A stretch of 43,253 nt of DNA from Defluviitaleaceae bacterium (lineage in GTDB: Bacteria > Bacillota > Clostridia > Lachnospirales > WQUN01). The stretch is taken from contig WQVK01000021.1 in NCBI GenBank assembly GCA_009784025.1, positions 1 to 43,253 of the forward strand. Reading direction: 5' to 3'. Below are positions 32,650 to 40,631 of this stretch, in pieces; the stretch's first letter is position 1; every line of letters begins with the position of its first letter. A program made the translations under genes and the position numbers. The notes below the pieces were generated by a model. That model searched no databases, was not told the DNA's origin, and saw nothing but the letters and a program-made list of their open reading frames with translations.

Positions 32650-33823
32650 ATTCGTCCATTTCGTGCTTTTGTGGTTCTTTTTTCTTTTTCTCACGATATT
32701 CAATATAGCTGTCCAGCAGGTCCTTCAGCACGGCTACTAGGGGGATGGCCATTAACATTCCCAGCACGCCGCCGTAAGAACCACCAATGGTTACACTCAT
32801 GATAATAAGCAGCGGGCTAAGGGAGAACGCGCCCCCCATAAGTTTTGGCTGTATATAGTTGCCGTCAATCTGCTGGATAACAAACATGATAATAGCCGCA
32901 AAAACAGCAATATTAAGCCCCTGTGTAAAGGCAACCACCAGCACAGCTAAAGCCGTACCAATAATAGACCCAAAGTAGGGGATATAGTTTAAAATCCCCA
33001 AAATCACACCAAGCACCAAAAAATACGGCGAGCCAAAAAGGAAGAGTACCACTGTCATGATAGAGCCAAGAATCAGGCCGTCTATGGTTTGGGTGTAGAT
33101 ATACATACGGAAATTAAAGTCAATTTTTGTGGAGTATTTCATTACAGTGCCGTAGCTGCGGTCTGCTGTAACAGCCTTAAGAAAATGCTGGGCAAAAGCT
33201 TTGAGCCTATCTTTTTCCACCAGCAGATAAATAGAAGAAACAATTGCCAAAAATGTATGGAACACGGTAGAAAACGCGCCCCCAAGCCCAGAAACGATAC
33301 CGCCAATAAGCCCATCTATCTGGAAATCATTTACCCAGCCCTCGACTATGGCAAGAAGCCCATCGCCGCCGTCACTAATGCCGTATGGTAAGAGAAATTC
33401 TGGCAAATCCCATTCATTTATATTGGCAATCCAGGTACGTACAGTGGCCTCGTATGTGTTAAATTCTGAAATAAACAGCGCAATGCTACTTACTATTGCC
33501 GGGATAATTAAGTTTAAGATAATTGCAAAAACCACTAACACAATAATAACCAAAATAAGCACGCTAATAGCGCGGCTTTTGCGCTTTACAAAAGGGTTGT
33601 TTATCTTCATCACGAGCCGCTGAATGGCAGAGCATGGCATGTTTAAAATATAGGCAATAACCGCACCAGCCAAAAACGGTGTGATAACACTCCAAAACCG
33701 CGATAATGTATCTGCAAAAAAACCTAGCTCTGAAATAAGCCTAAACGCGACTATAACTGCCACCGCCAGGATAAAATAAGGCACCATGCTACGAATCATT
33801 CGTGAGCGGAAAAATTTATTCAT
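32627..33823 (-). CDS. AI-2E family transporter (PerM/YtvI-like permease)
   Basis: A 398-residue polytopic membrane protein with the AI-2E transporter fold: N-terminal membrane pair (FILAVAVIVAFRLI, VITPFLAGAVIAYILNMP), a long extracellular region, then the conserved block LGVILGILNYIPYFGSIIG and QQIDGNYIQPKLMG. Substrates vary in the family and some Bacillus members (YtvI) are sporulation-related. The C-terminus is lysine-rich. The start ATG has AAGGAG eight bases upstream; an in-frame extension of 30 codons lacks support. It converges on spmB with a 23-bp overlap. Confidence 0.9.
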   Translation of the reverse strand: MNKFFRSRMIRSMVPYFILAVAVIVAFRLISELGFFADTLSRFWSVITPFLAGAVIAYILNMPCSAIQRLVMKINNPFVKRKSRAISVLILVIIVLVVFAIILNLIIPAIVSSIALFISEFNTYEATVRTWIANINEWDLPEFLLPYGISDGGDGLLAIVEGWVNDFQIDGLIGGIVSGLGGAFSTVFHTFLAIVSSIYLLVEKDRLKAFAQHFLKAVTADRSYGTVMKYSTKIDFNFRMYIYTQTIDGLILGSIMTVVLFLFGSPYFLVLGVILGILNYIPYFGSIIGTALAVLVVAFTQGLNIAVFAAIIMFVIQQIDGNYIQPKLMGGAFSLSPLLIIMSVTIGGSYGGVLGMLMAIPLVAVLKDLLDSYIEYREKKKKEPQKHEMDEFMDRDIW

Positions 33824-33913
33824 GCATAAGACTCCTTCACTGGATATAGTCCATATTACCACTAGATTATGGCAATTTCCACACAGTGTAACCAAATTAA
33901 AATATATTGCCAT

Positions 33914-34014
33914 TAAAGTTTTTCTGAAATCACAAAAAACGTGATTTTAGAAGAAAGAAAAGATTGAAAATGAAACTTTTTCGAAATTAAAAGCATAATT
34001 TCGAAAGAAGTCTA
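33914..34014 (+). repeat. Family 4 double-hairpin element, diverged copy
   Basis: TAAAGTTTTTCTG at one end, GAAAGAAGTCTA at the other. Both hairpins are still readable (CTGAAATCAC/GTGATTTTAG and TTCGAAATTA/TAATTTCGAA), with substitutions in several stem positions. Confidence 0.8.
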
Positions 34015-34051
34015 TTGAAAATATCTTTGGAACATGTCACAATTTTATTGT

Positions 34052-34212
34052 TAGAGTTCTTCTGAAATTGCAAAAAACACAATTTCATAAGGTTCGCTTG
34101 GCGAACCCGGCACTTCGTGCCGCCCGGTTTCTTCCGGGTTACCTCAGAAGAAGCAAAAGATTGAAAATATAACTTTTTCGAAACCCCCTATGGGAATTTC
34201 GGAAGAAGTCTA
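34052..34212 (+). repeat. Family 4 element interrupted by a family 5 insert
   Basis: The ends TAGAGTTCTTC and GAAGAAGTCTA and the linker GCAAAAGATTGAAAAT are intact. The right arm of hairpin one is split at 34088-34143. The loop of hairpin two has become CCCCCTATGGG-like. Confidence 0.85.
34088..34143 (-). repeat. Family 5 triple-hairpin insert (56 bp)
   Basis: Three consecutive stems: GGTTCGC-TTG-GCGAACC, CGGCAC-TT-CGTGCCG and CCCGG-TTTCTT-CCGGG. It is flanked by TCA on both sides (34085-34087 and 34144-34146), as a 3-bp target duplication would be. A relative is at 2981-3036. Confidence 0.75.
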
Positions 34213-34249
34213 TTGAACCAATGTACGCAAAAGAGGAGAAATGGTTTTG

Positions 34250-36424
34250 ATGAAAACTGAACGCATACAAGAATTGGTACGGCAATTAAATGTCGCCAAC
34301 CGTGCCTATTATCAAGAAAACCGCGAGATAATGACAGACCGGGAATACGACGCTCTGTACGACGAACTAGCGCAGCTAGAGGCCGAAACCGGGATAACGC
34401 TTGCCGGCAGCCCAACCATGCAAGTAGGCCACCAGGTAGTAAGCGCCCTTAAAAAAGCCGAGCATGACAGCCCTATGCTGTCTCTGGACAAGACAAAATC
34501 CCCGGAAGCTTTGGCGGGTTTTCTTGGTGTACATGAAGGGCTGCTTTCTTGGAAGCTGGATGGGCTAACTGTGGTGCTAAAATACGAAAACGGCCAGCTT
34601 CAACAGGCCCTGACTCGGGGCAACGGCAGAGTGGGGGAGGATGTAACCCATAATGCCCGCGTTTTTGTCAATATTCCGCTGAGTTTGCCCTTTGTCGGCA
34701 ACCTACAGATAAGAGGCGAGGCCGTAATCACCTTCGCAGATTTCGAGGCGATAAACGCCGCCCAAGAAGATGGCGAAACCTACAAAAACCCAAGAAACCT
34801 ATGCAGCGGCGCAGTGCGGCAGCTAAACAGCCAGGTTACGGCCAAGCGCCGGGTACATTTTTACGCATTTGGGCTTATTGGCAGCGAAGAATTTGCTAAA
34901 AAAGCCCATGAGCTGGAATGGCTGAAATCCCTAGGCTTTGATGTAGTGGATTACAGCCTAGTAACCGCCCAAAATATCGTGGCAGAGGTGGAGGCGTATA
35001 AAACTAAGATTCCATCCCTGCCTTGGGCAACGGATGGGCTTGTGCTTACCTTTGACGATATCGCCCATAGCAAATCCCTTGGGGCAACATCGAAATTCCC
35101 AAGGGATAGCATAGCCTTTAAATGGGCAGACGAGCTGGCCGAAACAAGGCTTTTGAGCATAGAATGGAATACCTCTCGCACTGGTTTGATAAACCCAATA
35201 GCAGTGTTCGAGCCGGTGGAGATTGAAGGCACGACAGTAAGCCGCGCCGGGCTGCATAACGTGAGTATTTTGCAGGGGCTGCAGCTTATACCCGGGGATA
35301 ATATCACGGTGTACAAGGCAAATATGATAATCCCCCAGGTGGCAGAGAATTTATCTGTACCGAAAGATGACCCCGGAGTAGGGCAGTTGAGCCTATTCTC
35401 TGCAGAATCAGCCACGCGCCAGGTAGAAATCCCGCAAGCCTGCCCGGTATGCAACCAACCAACAGAAATAATAGGCGACCCAGAAATGTTATACTGCACA
35501 AACCCAGGTTGTGGCACGAAGCTTATTTTAACATTGACCCATTTTGTAAGCCGCGACGCAATGAATATCGAGGGATTGTCTGAACAAACCCTGGGCAAAT
35601 TTATAGCCAGCGGCTTTGTAAACGAATATCCAGATTTATTTGAAATTGCCAAATACGAGCAAGAAATAACCAGCACGGAAGGCTTTGGCCGCAAATCATT
35701 TGATAATCTTATCGCCGCGATTGAAGCCGCAAAAGACACCGCGCTGCCAAACTTCATCTTCGCGCTGGGCATAAGGGATGTTGGTCTTGCCAATGCAAAG
35801 CTGTTATGCGCCCATTTTAACCACGATATGGAGGCTATTGTAGATGAAGCCGCAAAGCCAGTACCTACCGTGTTTGAAGATGTTTTGGGCATTGGCGATG
35901 TTTCTGCAGAGAGGCTTCGAGAGTACTTTGCCAGCCCTGTGGGGGAGATGCCCCTTAGCGAAAAACTGCAAGGCAGCTTGCTCCAGCATTTTAACAATGA
36001 CGAGGCCGCTATAAGCAAAGCCGCAAAGTTTACCCCGGCAGACAAGCCATTTGGGGCAATCAAGGGTTTTGGCAAGGAGATTATAGCCAACCTACAGGAT
36101 TATTTTACAGATGCAGGCAACTTGGCATGTATATGGAAAGTGTTGCCCCTTTTGCGCCTGCAAAAACCCAAAACAGAGGGTAATCAACCCCTGGCAGGGC
36201 TTACCTTTGTTGTAACAGGGGATGTTGTGCAGTTTAAAAACCGCAAGGCCTTGCAAGAACTTATCGAAAGCCAAGGCGGCAAGGTTGCGGGCAGTGTGTC
36301 TGCAAAAACATCGTACTTGATAAACAATGATGCCGCATCTACCAGCGGTAAAAATAAAAAAGCCGCCATGCTGGGCGTGCCGGTTGTAACTGAGGATGAA
36401 TTTATAGAGAAGTTTCAGGGGTAG
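34250..36424 (+). CDS. ligA: NAD-dependent DNA ligase LigA
   Basis: A 724-residue replicative ligase sealing nicks with NAD+. Domains in order: Ia domain (YYQENREIMTDREYDALYDEL), adenylation domain with the nucleotide-accepting lysine in KLDG (Lys102), OB fold, a four-cysteine zinc finger beginning CPVC at 398-401, helix-hairpin-helix repeats (about 440-590), and a C-terminal BRCT domain (about 645-724). It is somewhat longer than the usual 660-670. Start: the SD GAGGAG lies 11 bases before ATG 34250 and only two before ATG 34241, so 34250 is preferred, not certain. Confidence 0.96.
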   Translation: MKTERIQELVRQLNVANRAYYQENREIMTDREYDALYDELAQLEAETGITLAGSPTMQVGHQVVSALKKAEHDSPMLSLDKTKSPEALAGFLGVHEGLLSWKLDGLTVVLKYENGQLQQALTRGNGRVGEDVTHNARVFVNIPLSLPFVGNLQIRGEAVITFADFEAINAAQEDGETYKNPRNLCSGAVRQLNSQVTAKRRVHFYAFGLIGSEEFAKKAHELEWLKSLGFDVVDYSLVTAQNIVAEVEAYKTKIPSLPWATDGLVLTFDDIAHSKSLGATSKFPRDSIAFKWADELAETRLLSIEWNTSRTGLINPIAVFEPVEIEGTTVSRAGLHNVSILQGLQLIPGDNITVYKANMIIPQVAENLSVPKDDPGVGQLSLFSAESATRQVEIPQACPVCNQPTEIIGDPEMLYCTNPGCGTKLILTLTHFVSRDAMNIEGLSEQTLGKFIASGFVNEYPDLFEIAKYEQEITSTEGFGRKSFDNLIAAIEAAKDTALPNFIFALGIRDVGLANAKLLCAHFNHDMEAIVDEAAKPVPTVFEDVLGIGDVSAERLREYFASPVGEMPLSEKLQGSLLQHFNNDEAAISKAAKFTPADKPFGAIKGFGKEIIANLQDYFTDAGNLACIWKVLPLLRLQKPKTEGNQPLAGLTFVVTGDVVQFKNRKALQELIESQGGKVAGSVSAKTSYLINNDAASTSGKNKKAAMLGVPVVTEDEFIEKFQG

Positions 36425-36463
36425 TGTGTGTGGTGCAATTAATTGCATACCAAAGGAGGCAAA

Positions 36464-36949
36464 ATGGCGATGACCAAATCACATAGAGTAAGTGCAAGGG
36501 CAGTTGTAATCCACCAAAACAAGTTGCTTCTAAACGAGTTTGGTGGCGGCCTGTACTATAACCTCCCTGGCGGCGGGGTGGAGGCTGGCGAGCTAATAAA
36601 AGAAGCTATTCTGCGGGAGGTAATGGAAGAAACTGGGTTAAAAGTTGAAGTAGGAAAAATGCTGTACGTATTAGAATACGAACCAGTGTATTGCGATAAT
36701 TTACATGGTGAAACCCCAAGAATATGCATTGCCTTTGAATGTACGCTAAAGGGCGACGCCAATATAAAGACCCCAACTGTGCCGGACAAAAACCCAGACA
36801 ACCCAGCAATAATATCCAAGCCAGTATGGATGCCGGTAGAAAATTTAAAAAATATCGAATATGTGCCATATATCCACAATAACTTGATGGCCTTTATAGA
36901 AACAGGTGTGTTTGAGCCAAGCTTCCTAAGCGAGCCACTTAGCAACTAA
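36464..36949 (+). CDS. NUDIX hydrolase
   Basis: A 161-residue protein with a complete Nudix box at 37-59 (GGVEAGE ... REVMEETGL), the metal-binding and catalytic helix for cleaving nucleoside diphosphates linked to another group. The substrate is unknown. The start ATG has AAAGGAGG upstream; an in-frame ATG seven codons earlier has no such site. It lies 40 bp after ligA on the same strand, with the zinc-ribbon gene 26 bp after it, so a three-gene transcript is plausible. Confidence 0.92.
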   Translation: MAMTKSHRVSARAVVIHQNKLLLNEFGGGLYYNLPGGGVEAGELIKEAILREVMEETGLKVEVGKMLYVLEYEPVYCDNLHGETPRICIAFECTLKGDANIKTPTVPDKNPDNPAIISKPVWMPVENLKNIEYVPYIHNNLMAFIETGVFEPSFLSEPLSN

Positions 36950-36974
36950 AACCTGCGCCAAGAAAGGTTATTAT

Positions 36975-37304
36975 ATGAACGAAAAAGTTAGGCAATTAAA
37001 AGGCGGGCATCTTGGTGATATAGACTTGATAAGCCAAGGCAGCGTAAGTTGGAACCAATCAATATGCCCATGGAACGAAGAGGAAGGCGTAAATGAACAT
37101 AGATGCGCAGTAAAATATACATCTATATGCAAGTATTTTTGCGGCATAAAATACCTAGACACAATCCTATGTAGCTACCCTTATGAAAATATAGATGTAC
37201 TAACCGGCGACGAAATAGACCGCCCGCTAATAAAATGCCCAACATGCGGCCGCCAACATGATACAGACAAACCCATCTGTCAATATTGCAACCTTAAAAG
37301 ATAA
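36975..37304 (+). CDS. Cysteine-rich small protein with C-terminal zinc ribbon
   Basis: A 109-residue protein of unknown function. A C-terminal pair CPTC ... CQYC (about 88-106) forms a likely zinc ribbon. A second cysteine cluster lies in the middle (CPWN, HRCAVKYTSICKYFCG, LCSYPYE), giving five more cysteines and a histidine that could bind a second metal. I do not recognise the family. The ATG has AAGG upstream. It is the last gene of the ligA-NUDIX run and converges with hup. Confidence 0.75.
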   Translation: MNEKVRQLKGGHLGDIDLISQGSVSWNQSICPWNEEEGVNEHRCAVKYTSICKYFCGIKYLDTILCSYPYENIDVLTGDEIDRPLIKCPTCGRQHDTDKPICQYCNLKR

Positions 37305-37379
37305 AGCTTGCGAGTGTGGCTTGCCAAGATATTACATGTCCTGTTTACTCAGGCAATTAGTCTCATACTAATAACAAAA

Positions 37380-37408
37380 AAGGCTGCCTCATTAAATGAG
37401 ACAGCCTT
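37380..37408 (-). terminator. Intrinsic terminator of hup
   Basis: AAGGCTG-c-CTCAT, loop TAA, ATGAG-a-CAGCCTT: a 12-bp stem with one mismatch, followed on the minus strand by six T. It lies 19 bp past the hup stop and can also serve the converging zinc-ribbon gene. Confidence 0.88.
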
Positions 37409-37426
37409 CTAAAAGTTTAGCGTAAT

Positions 37427-37705
37427 TTATTTGCCATTAACAGCGTCACGGAGTTTTTTGCCAACTTTGAAACGTGCTGCTTTAGATGCAGGTATTTTCA
37501 TTGGCTTACCGGTTTGTGGGTTGCGACCTTCACGCTCTGCGCGTTGTACAACGTCGATTGTTACAAAACCTACCAATTGTACTTTTTCGTTTTTAACAAG
37601 CGCTTTTGTTACAACATCCTCAAATGCAGAAAGAAACTTTTCTGTATCTTTCTTTGTTAAGTCGGATTTTGCCGCTACTGCTGCGATGAGTTCCGTCTTG
37701 TTCAT
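37427..37705 (-). CDS. hup: HU family DNA-binding protein
   Basis: A 92-residue histone-like protein that bends DNA as a dimer and organises the nucleoid. The sequence is collinear with HU: MNKTELIAAVAAKSDLTKKD, VQLVGFVTI, and the arm region REGRNPQTGKPMKIPASKAARFKVGKKL. The start ATG has AAAGGAGG upstream. It is monocistronic, with an excellent promoter at 37802-37830, a leader of about 90 nt containing a CCGCC-ATA-GGCGG stem, and a strong terminator. Confidence 0.97.
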   Translation of the reverse strand: MNKTELIAAVAAKSDLTKKDTEKFLSAFEDVVTKALVKNEKVQLVGFVTIDVVQRAEREGRNPQTGKPMKIPASKAARFKVGKKLRDAVNGK

Positions 37706-37801
37706 TCCGTTATCCTCCTTTGGATTTGTGCCGCCTATGGCGGAGCTTTATTTATTGCCACAGGTGATAACAAATCCCCGGGCTTATTGCTATGCCAAGT
37801 A

Positions 37802-37830
37802 TTTATAATACGTTTATCAAGCTTTGTCAA
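37802..37830 (-). promoter_or_regulatory. Sigma-A promoter of hup
   Basis: On the minus strand TTGACA (37825-37830), exactly 17 bases, TATAAA (37802-37807). Near-consensus, as expected for an abundant nucleoid protein. Confidence 0.85.
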
Positions 37831-37924
37831 GAAAAATTCCGCATTTCTTCACAAAAAAAATGAAATATCCAGTAATCTCAACACAAAACCACAAAATTAC
37901 ACGATAGGGGAAATTTACGCAACG

Positions 37925-38296
37925 TCATTGCCCGACGCTTTTTGCCTTGTTTTTTTGCCAAATAGCCATTGCTTCATCGGCAGTTGCGGCTTTATCTTCG
38001 CCAAAAACATGAGAATGCCTATCCACAATTTTCTTCCCAAGAGCCTCTACAATGTCATAAAATGTAAAATGCCCGGCTTTCTCTGCCAGCTTAGCATGAA
38101 AAACCACCTGCAGCAAAACATCCCCTAACTCTTCTTTTAAGGCTTCCATATCCCCAGAGTCAATGGCCTCTACAGCCTCGCCACATTCCTCAACCATGCA
38201 TTCTCTTAGGCTTTTATGGGTTTGCGCCCTATCCCAAGGGCAACCATTCTTCCCAAGCAGCACATCCATAATACCCATGAATTCTTCTATTTTCAT
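37925..38296 (-). CDS. mazG: MazG-type nucleotide pyrophosphohydrolase (single domain)
   Basis: A 123-residue all-alpha NTP pyrophosphatase that converts NTPs to NMP and PPi and cleans the nucleotide pool. One MazG domain is present: CPWDRAQTHKSL, the metal-binding EECGEAVEAID and EELGDVLLQVVFHA, then IVDRHSHVFGE. It is about half the length of two-domain E. coli MazG. The start ATG has AAAGGAGA upstream. The 85-codon in-frame extension above it runs through GGTACC repeats and is not coding. Confidence 0.92.
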   Translation of the reverse strand: MKIEEFMGIMDVLLGKNGCPWDRAQTHKSLRECMVEECGEAVEAIDSGDMEALKEELGDVLLQVVFHAKLAEKAGHFTFYDIVEALGKKIVDRHSHVFGEDKAATADEAMAIWQKNKAKSVGQ

Positions 38297-38446
38297 TGAT
38301 GTCTCCTTTTGAATTAAAGCCGTCATATGCCTTGGCCATGATGCATGGCAACAAGACATGCAATACCCAGCCAGCCCCACAACTATAGAAACTTGATATT
38401 TATGTTGGGATTTTAATTTAATGCGGCAGCAAATGCAAGGGGAAAT

Positions 38447-38526
38447 GGTACCATACGGTACCATAATTACGGGAAAATGGTACCGTATGGTACCATAATT
38501 ATAGAAAAATGGTACCATACGGTACC
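38447..38526. repeat. GGTACC palindrome array, three units, 32-bp period
   Basis: GGTACC-ATAC-GGTACC at 38447, GGTACC-GTAT-GGTACC at 38479 and GGTACC-ATAC-GGTACC at 38511. Start-to-start distances are exactly 32 and 32. The spacers ATAATTACGGGAAAAT and ATAATTATAGAAAAAT are alike. Orientation of the centre alternates. Confidence 0.9.
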
Positions 38527-38708
38527 ACTTTTTGCCCAAAATCGCTGTCATGAATGCCGCAAAGCCGCTAAAATAGCGGAAAGTGTAAAAAATTTTTTAC
38601 CACTATTAAAAACTTTAAAAATTTCGTTAAATTTCTCCACAAAAAAACTGAAAACGCCCGTCAGAATTACTGCATTCTGGCGGGTGTTTTTCAGTTCATT
38701 GAATTATA

Positions 38709-38820
38709 TAGTGAAATAATTCGAAATCGGTCTCACCTGTCGCGGTAAAAACGCCTGAAACGCTTTACCTCGGCGTTTCGGGTGCCGCTCGGGCGAGACC
38801 GTTTCTCATGTATTTCACGA
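38709..38820 (-). repeat. Family 2 element, full copy in inverse orientation
   Basis: TAGTGAAATAATTCGAAATC at the left and GTTTCTCATGTATTTCACGA at the right, 112 bp. The interior GGTCTCACC ... GGGCGAGACC and GAAACGC/GCGTTTC arms match the plus-oriented copies. Confidence 0.88.
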
Positions 38821-38840
38821 TAAAAGGAGAGGGGGGTCAA

Positions 38841-40631
38841 TCAACCATGGCCTTCAGAGGCGCGTATCACGGAAATAGGGAAGAAAAGCTGCTCTTCTAT
38901 TATTAATTCGCCGTCAACTAGCTTTACAAAGCGGTCGCCTTGTATGTCGCGGGTTTCGCAGAGTACAAACATGATTAGCCTGCCATCTTCAAAGCTAGTA
39001 CTCATATTTGTGTTGGCTGGAAAGATATATGTTATTTCGCCATATTGCGCTATTGGCGGTACATCTGTGTCTGCGGTAAAGTCAAACAGATGTGATACTA
39101 TTGGCTGGAACAGGCCATCCTGGAAGGTATAGATTACAGAATGGCGGATAAATTCGCCGTCTGCATAGTTTACATATTGTATGGCCACTTCTGGTATGCC
39201 GCTACCGTCCATATCAAATATATAATGGCGGAAAGGCGTGCCTTGCTCGTGGGTTGCTGGCATTGTGCCATCTGGCATGTAGAACTTGCTGCCATCAAAG
39301 CTGATTACTGTAAAATGTGGCATGGCCATATCTGCAGTAGGGGCGTTTGTTATATACGTACTGGTGTTTATCTCAAAATGTGATGTATCCCAAGTTGGAA
39401 ATGACTGCGCCAAGAAATTCTCTACTATTCGCCGGGCATTTTCGCTTTGGAAGTTGTAGTTAGTTATATCAAGTTCCATCATGGACTGCCTGCCCCATCC
39501 GCCGTCTGTTCTCATATGATAATGCCGTCTGTCATTTGGGTTTAGCTCTGGTAGCTCTGGGGCAATGCGAGTTTCGCCTGCTTCTCGCATATTGTCAGCC
39601 CGAACTCTTTCTGGTCTTGTTGTATCGCCCCATGTTTGGTGTTCTTGCCCAGGTCTTGGGCTTAAGTTTCGGTAATCTTCTGTATCTCCGGCCGCGTTCA
39701 TAAGCAGCGCACCGCTTAGCACCACTGCGCAAAGCGCAGCTACGGCCATTATTCCTTTAGATGTTCGTTTAAATTTCAACACATTATTCACCCTTTTTCT
39801 AATATTTCCCTCGCCAAATGCCAGTGGGCAGGCGTTAACGAAATGCCTTCCCTCTGCCAATGTCACCAGCGACATAGAATAAGATTTTTTAATATTGCCG
39901 CCCATTTTTTCAAGCACAACTTCGTCGCAAGACATTTCCATATCTGCCTTCATATACCTAAGCGCCGCCCAAACCAAGGGGTTAAACCAATGCAGGCATA
40001 GAACCAAATAGCCGATAATCTGCACAATATGGTCCTTCCTTTTTATATGGGTAAGCTCGTGCAGTATGATATATTCTCGCTCTTGGCCGCTTAGCCCAAA
40101 TGGCAGGTACACCCGCGGCCGCAATATCCCCAGCACAAATGGCGAACGGATATTATCGGCTTCGAAAATATTCTGGGTGCGCCAGGAAGCATATCTCAGT
40201 TTGCGTTTAAGCATGATATATGAAACAACGCCGTAAAAAATCATGGCCGCCGCAACAACAAACCAGGCAGAGGCAAGCACAGCCAGCCAGTTTACACCAC
40301 TGCTGCCCGCCGAAGCATAATCCATCTGGTTTATTACAAACCTTACATCATGGGGAGTTATCGCCCCGCTGCTTAAATATGGCGTAAGGGAATAATCCCC
40401 ATTTACAACAGGGGCAACAACTAAATCCACCGGCCGCCCGCCAAATGGAATAAGCCCCATCACACTTTCAAAGGTAAGTGGCAGCAGCAGCCGCACCCCG
40501 GCCACCGCCCAAAGGCAATACGATATAATGGTAGGAAACCGTTTTAACAGAAACCTAGCCGCAAAAATCGCAGCAATAACAATCGCCCCGATAAGGCTCA
40601 TGTTCAGCACAGCCAGGAATAAATTATTCAT
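38841..40631 (-). CDS. BlaR1/MecR1-like M56 membrane metallopeptidase
   Basis: A 596-residue sensor-protease. The N-terminal third is membrane-embedded (segments near 5-25, 33-55, 100-125), with the zinc-protease motif HELTH at 191-195 facing the cytosol and the later DMEMSCDE probably supplying the third ligand. Another membrane segment lies near 285-305. The C-terminal extracellular region (about 310-596) does not show the SxxK/KTG motifs of a penicillin-binding sensor, so the ligand is probably not a beta-lactam. By analogy the peptidase would inactivate the BlaI-like repressor encoded just upstream. The start overlaps the blaI-like stop by eight bases. Confidence 0.9.
   Translation of the reverse strand: MNNLFLAVLNMSLIGAIVIAAIFAARFLLKRFPTIISYCLWAVAGVRLLLPLTFESVMGLIPFGGRPVDLVVAPVVNGDYSLTPYLSSGAITPHDVRFVINQMDYASAGSSGVNWLAVLASAWFVVAAAMIFYGVVSYIMLKRKLRYASWRTQNIFEADNIRSPFVLGILRPRVYLPFGLSGQEREYIILHELTHIKRKDHIVQIIGYLVLCLHWFNPLVWAALRYMKADMEMSCDEVVLEKMGGNIKKSYSMSLVTLAEGRHFVNACPLAFGEGNIRKRVNNVLKFKRTSKGIMAVAALCAVVLSGALLMNAAGDTEDYRNLSPRPGQEHQTWGDTTRPERVRADNMREAGETRIAPELPELNPNDRRHYHMRTDGGWGRQSMMELDITNYNFQSENARRIVENFLAQSFPTWDTSHFEINTSTYITNAPTADMAMPHFTVISFDGSKFYMPDGTMPATHEQGTPFRHYIFDMDGSGIPEVAIQYVNYADGEFIRHSVIYTFQDGLFQPIVSHLFDFTADTDVPPIAQYGEITYIFPANTNMSTSFEDGRLIMFVLCETRDIQGDRFVKLVDGELIIEEQLFFPISVIRASEGHG

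Larger units (their letters stand above)
33824..34249. other. Divergent gap before ligA
   Basis: These 426 bp hold two tandem family 4 elements (33914-34014 and 34052-34212) separated by about 37 bp. The second is interrupted by a 56-bp family 5 insert. No gene is seen; the ligA ribosome binding site is at 34233-34238. Confidence 0.7.
38297..38840. other. Gap between BlaR1-like gene and mazG
   Basis: These 544 bp have no gene. They contain the three-unit GGTACC array (38447-38526), an AT-rich stretch, a possible stem GAAAACGCCCGTCAGAATTA/CTGGCGGGTGTTTTTC near 38648-38694 that could terminate the BlaR1-like transcript only if read through family 2, and a full inverted family 2 element (38709-38820). 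Confidence 0.6.

Noticed and set aside
34951-36090. 379-codon open frame opposite ligA
   Set aside because: Antisense shadow; the product has no recognisable domain and the ligA reading is unmistakable.
38447-38526. The GGTACC array as a CRISPR
   Set aside because: Only three 16-18-bp units, spacers of 14-16 bp that resemble each other, no cas genes in the window. CRISPR repeats are longer and spacers unrelated.
38297-38551. 85-codon N-terminal extension of MazG
   Set aside because: It runs through the GGTACC palindromes and lacks a ribosome binding site; the ATG at 38296 has AAAGGAGA and starts the MazG domain.
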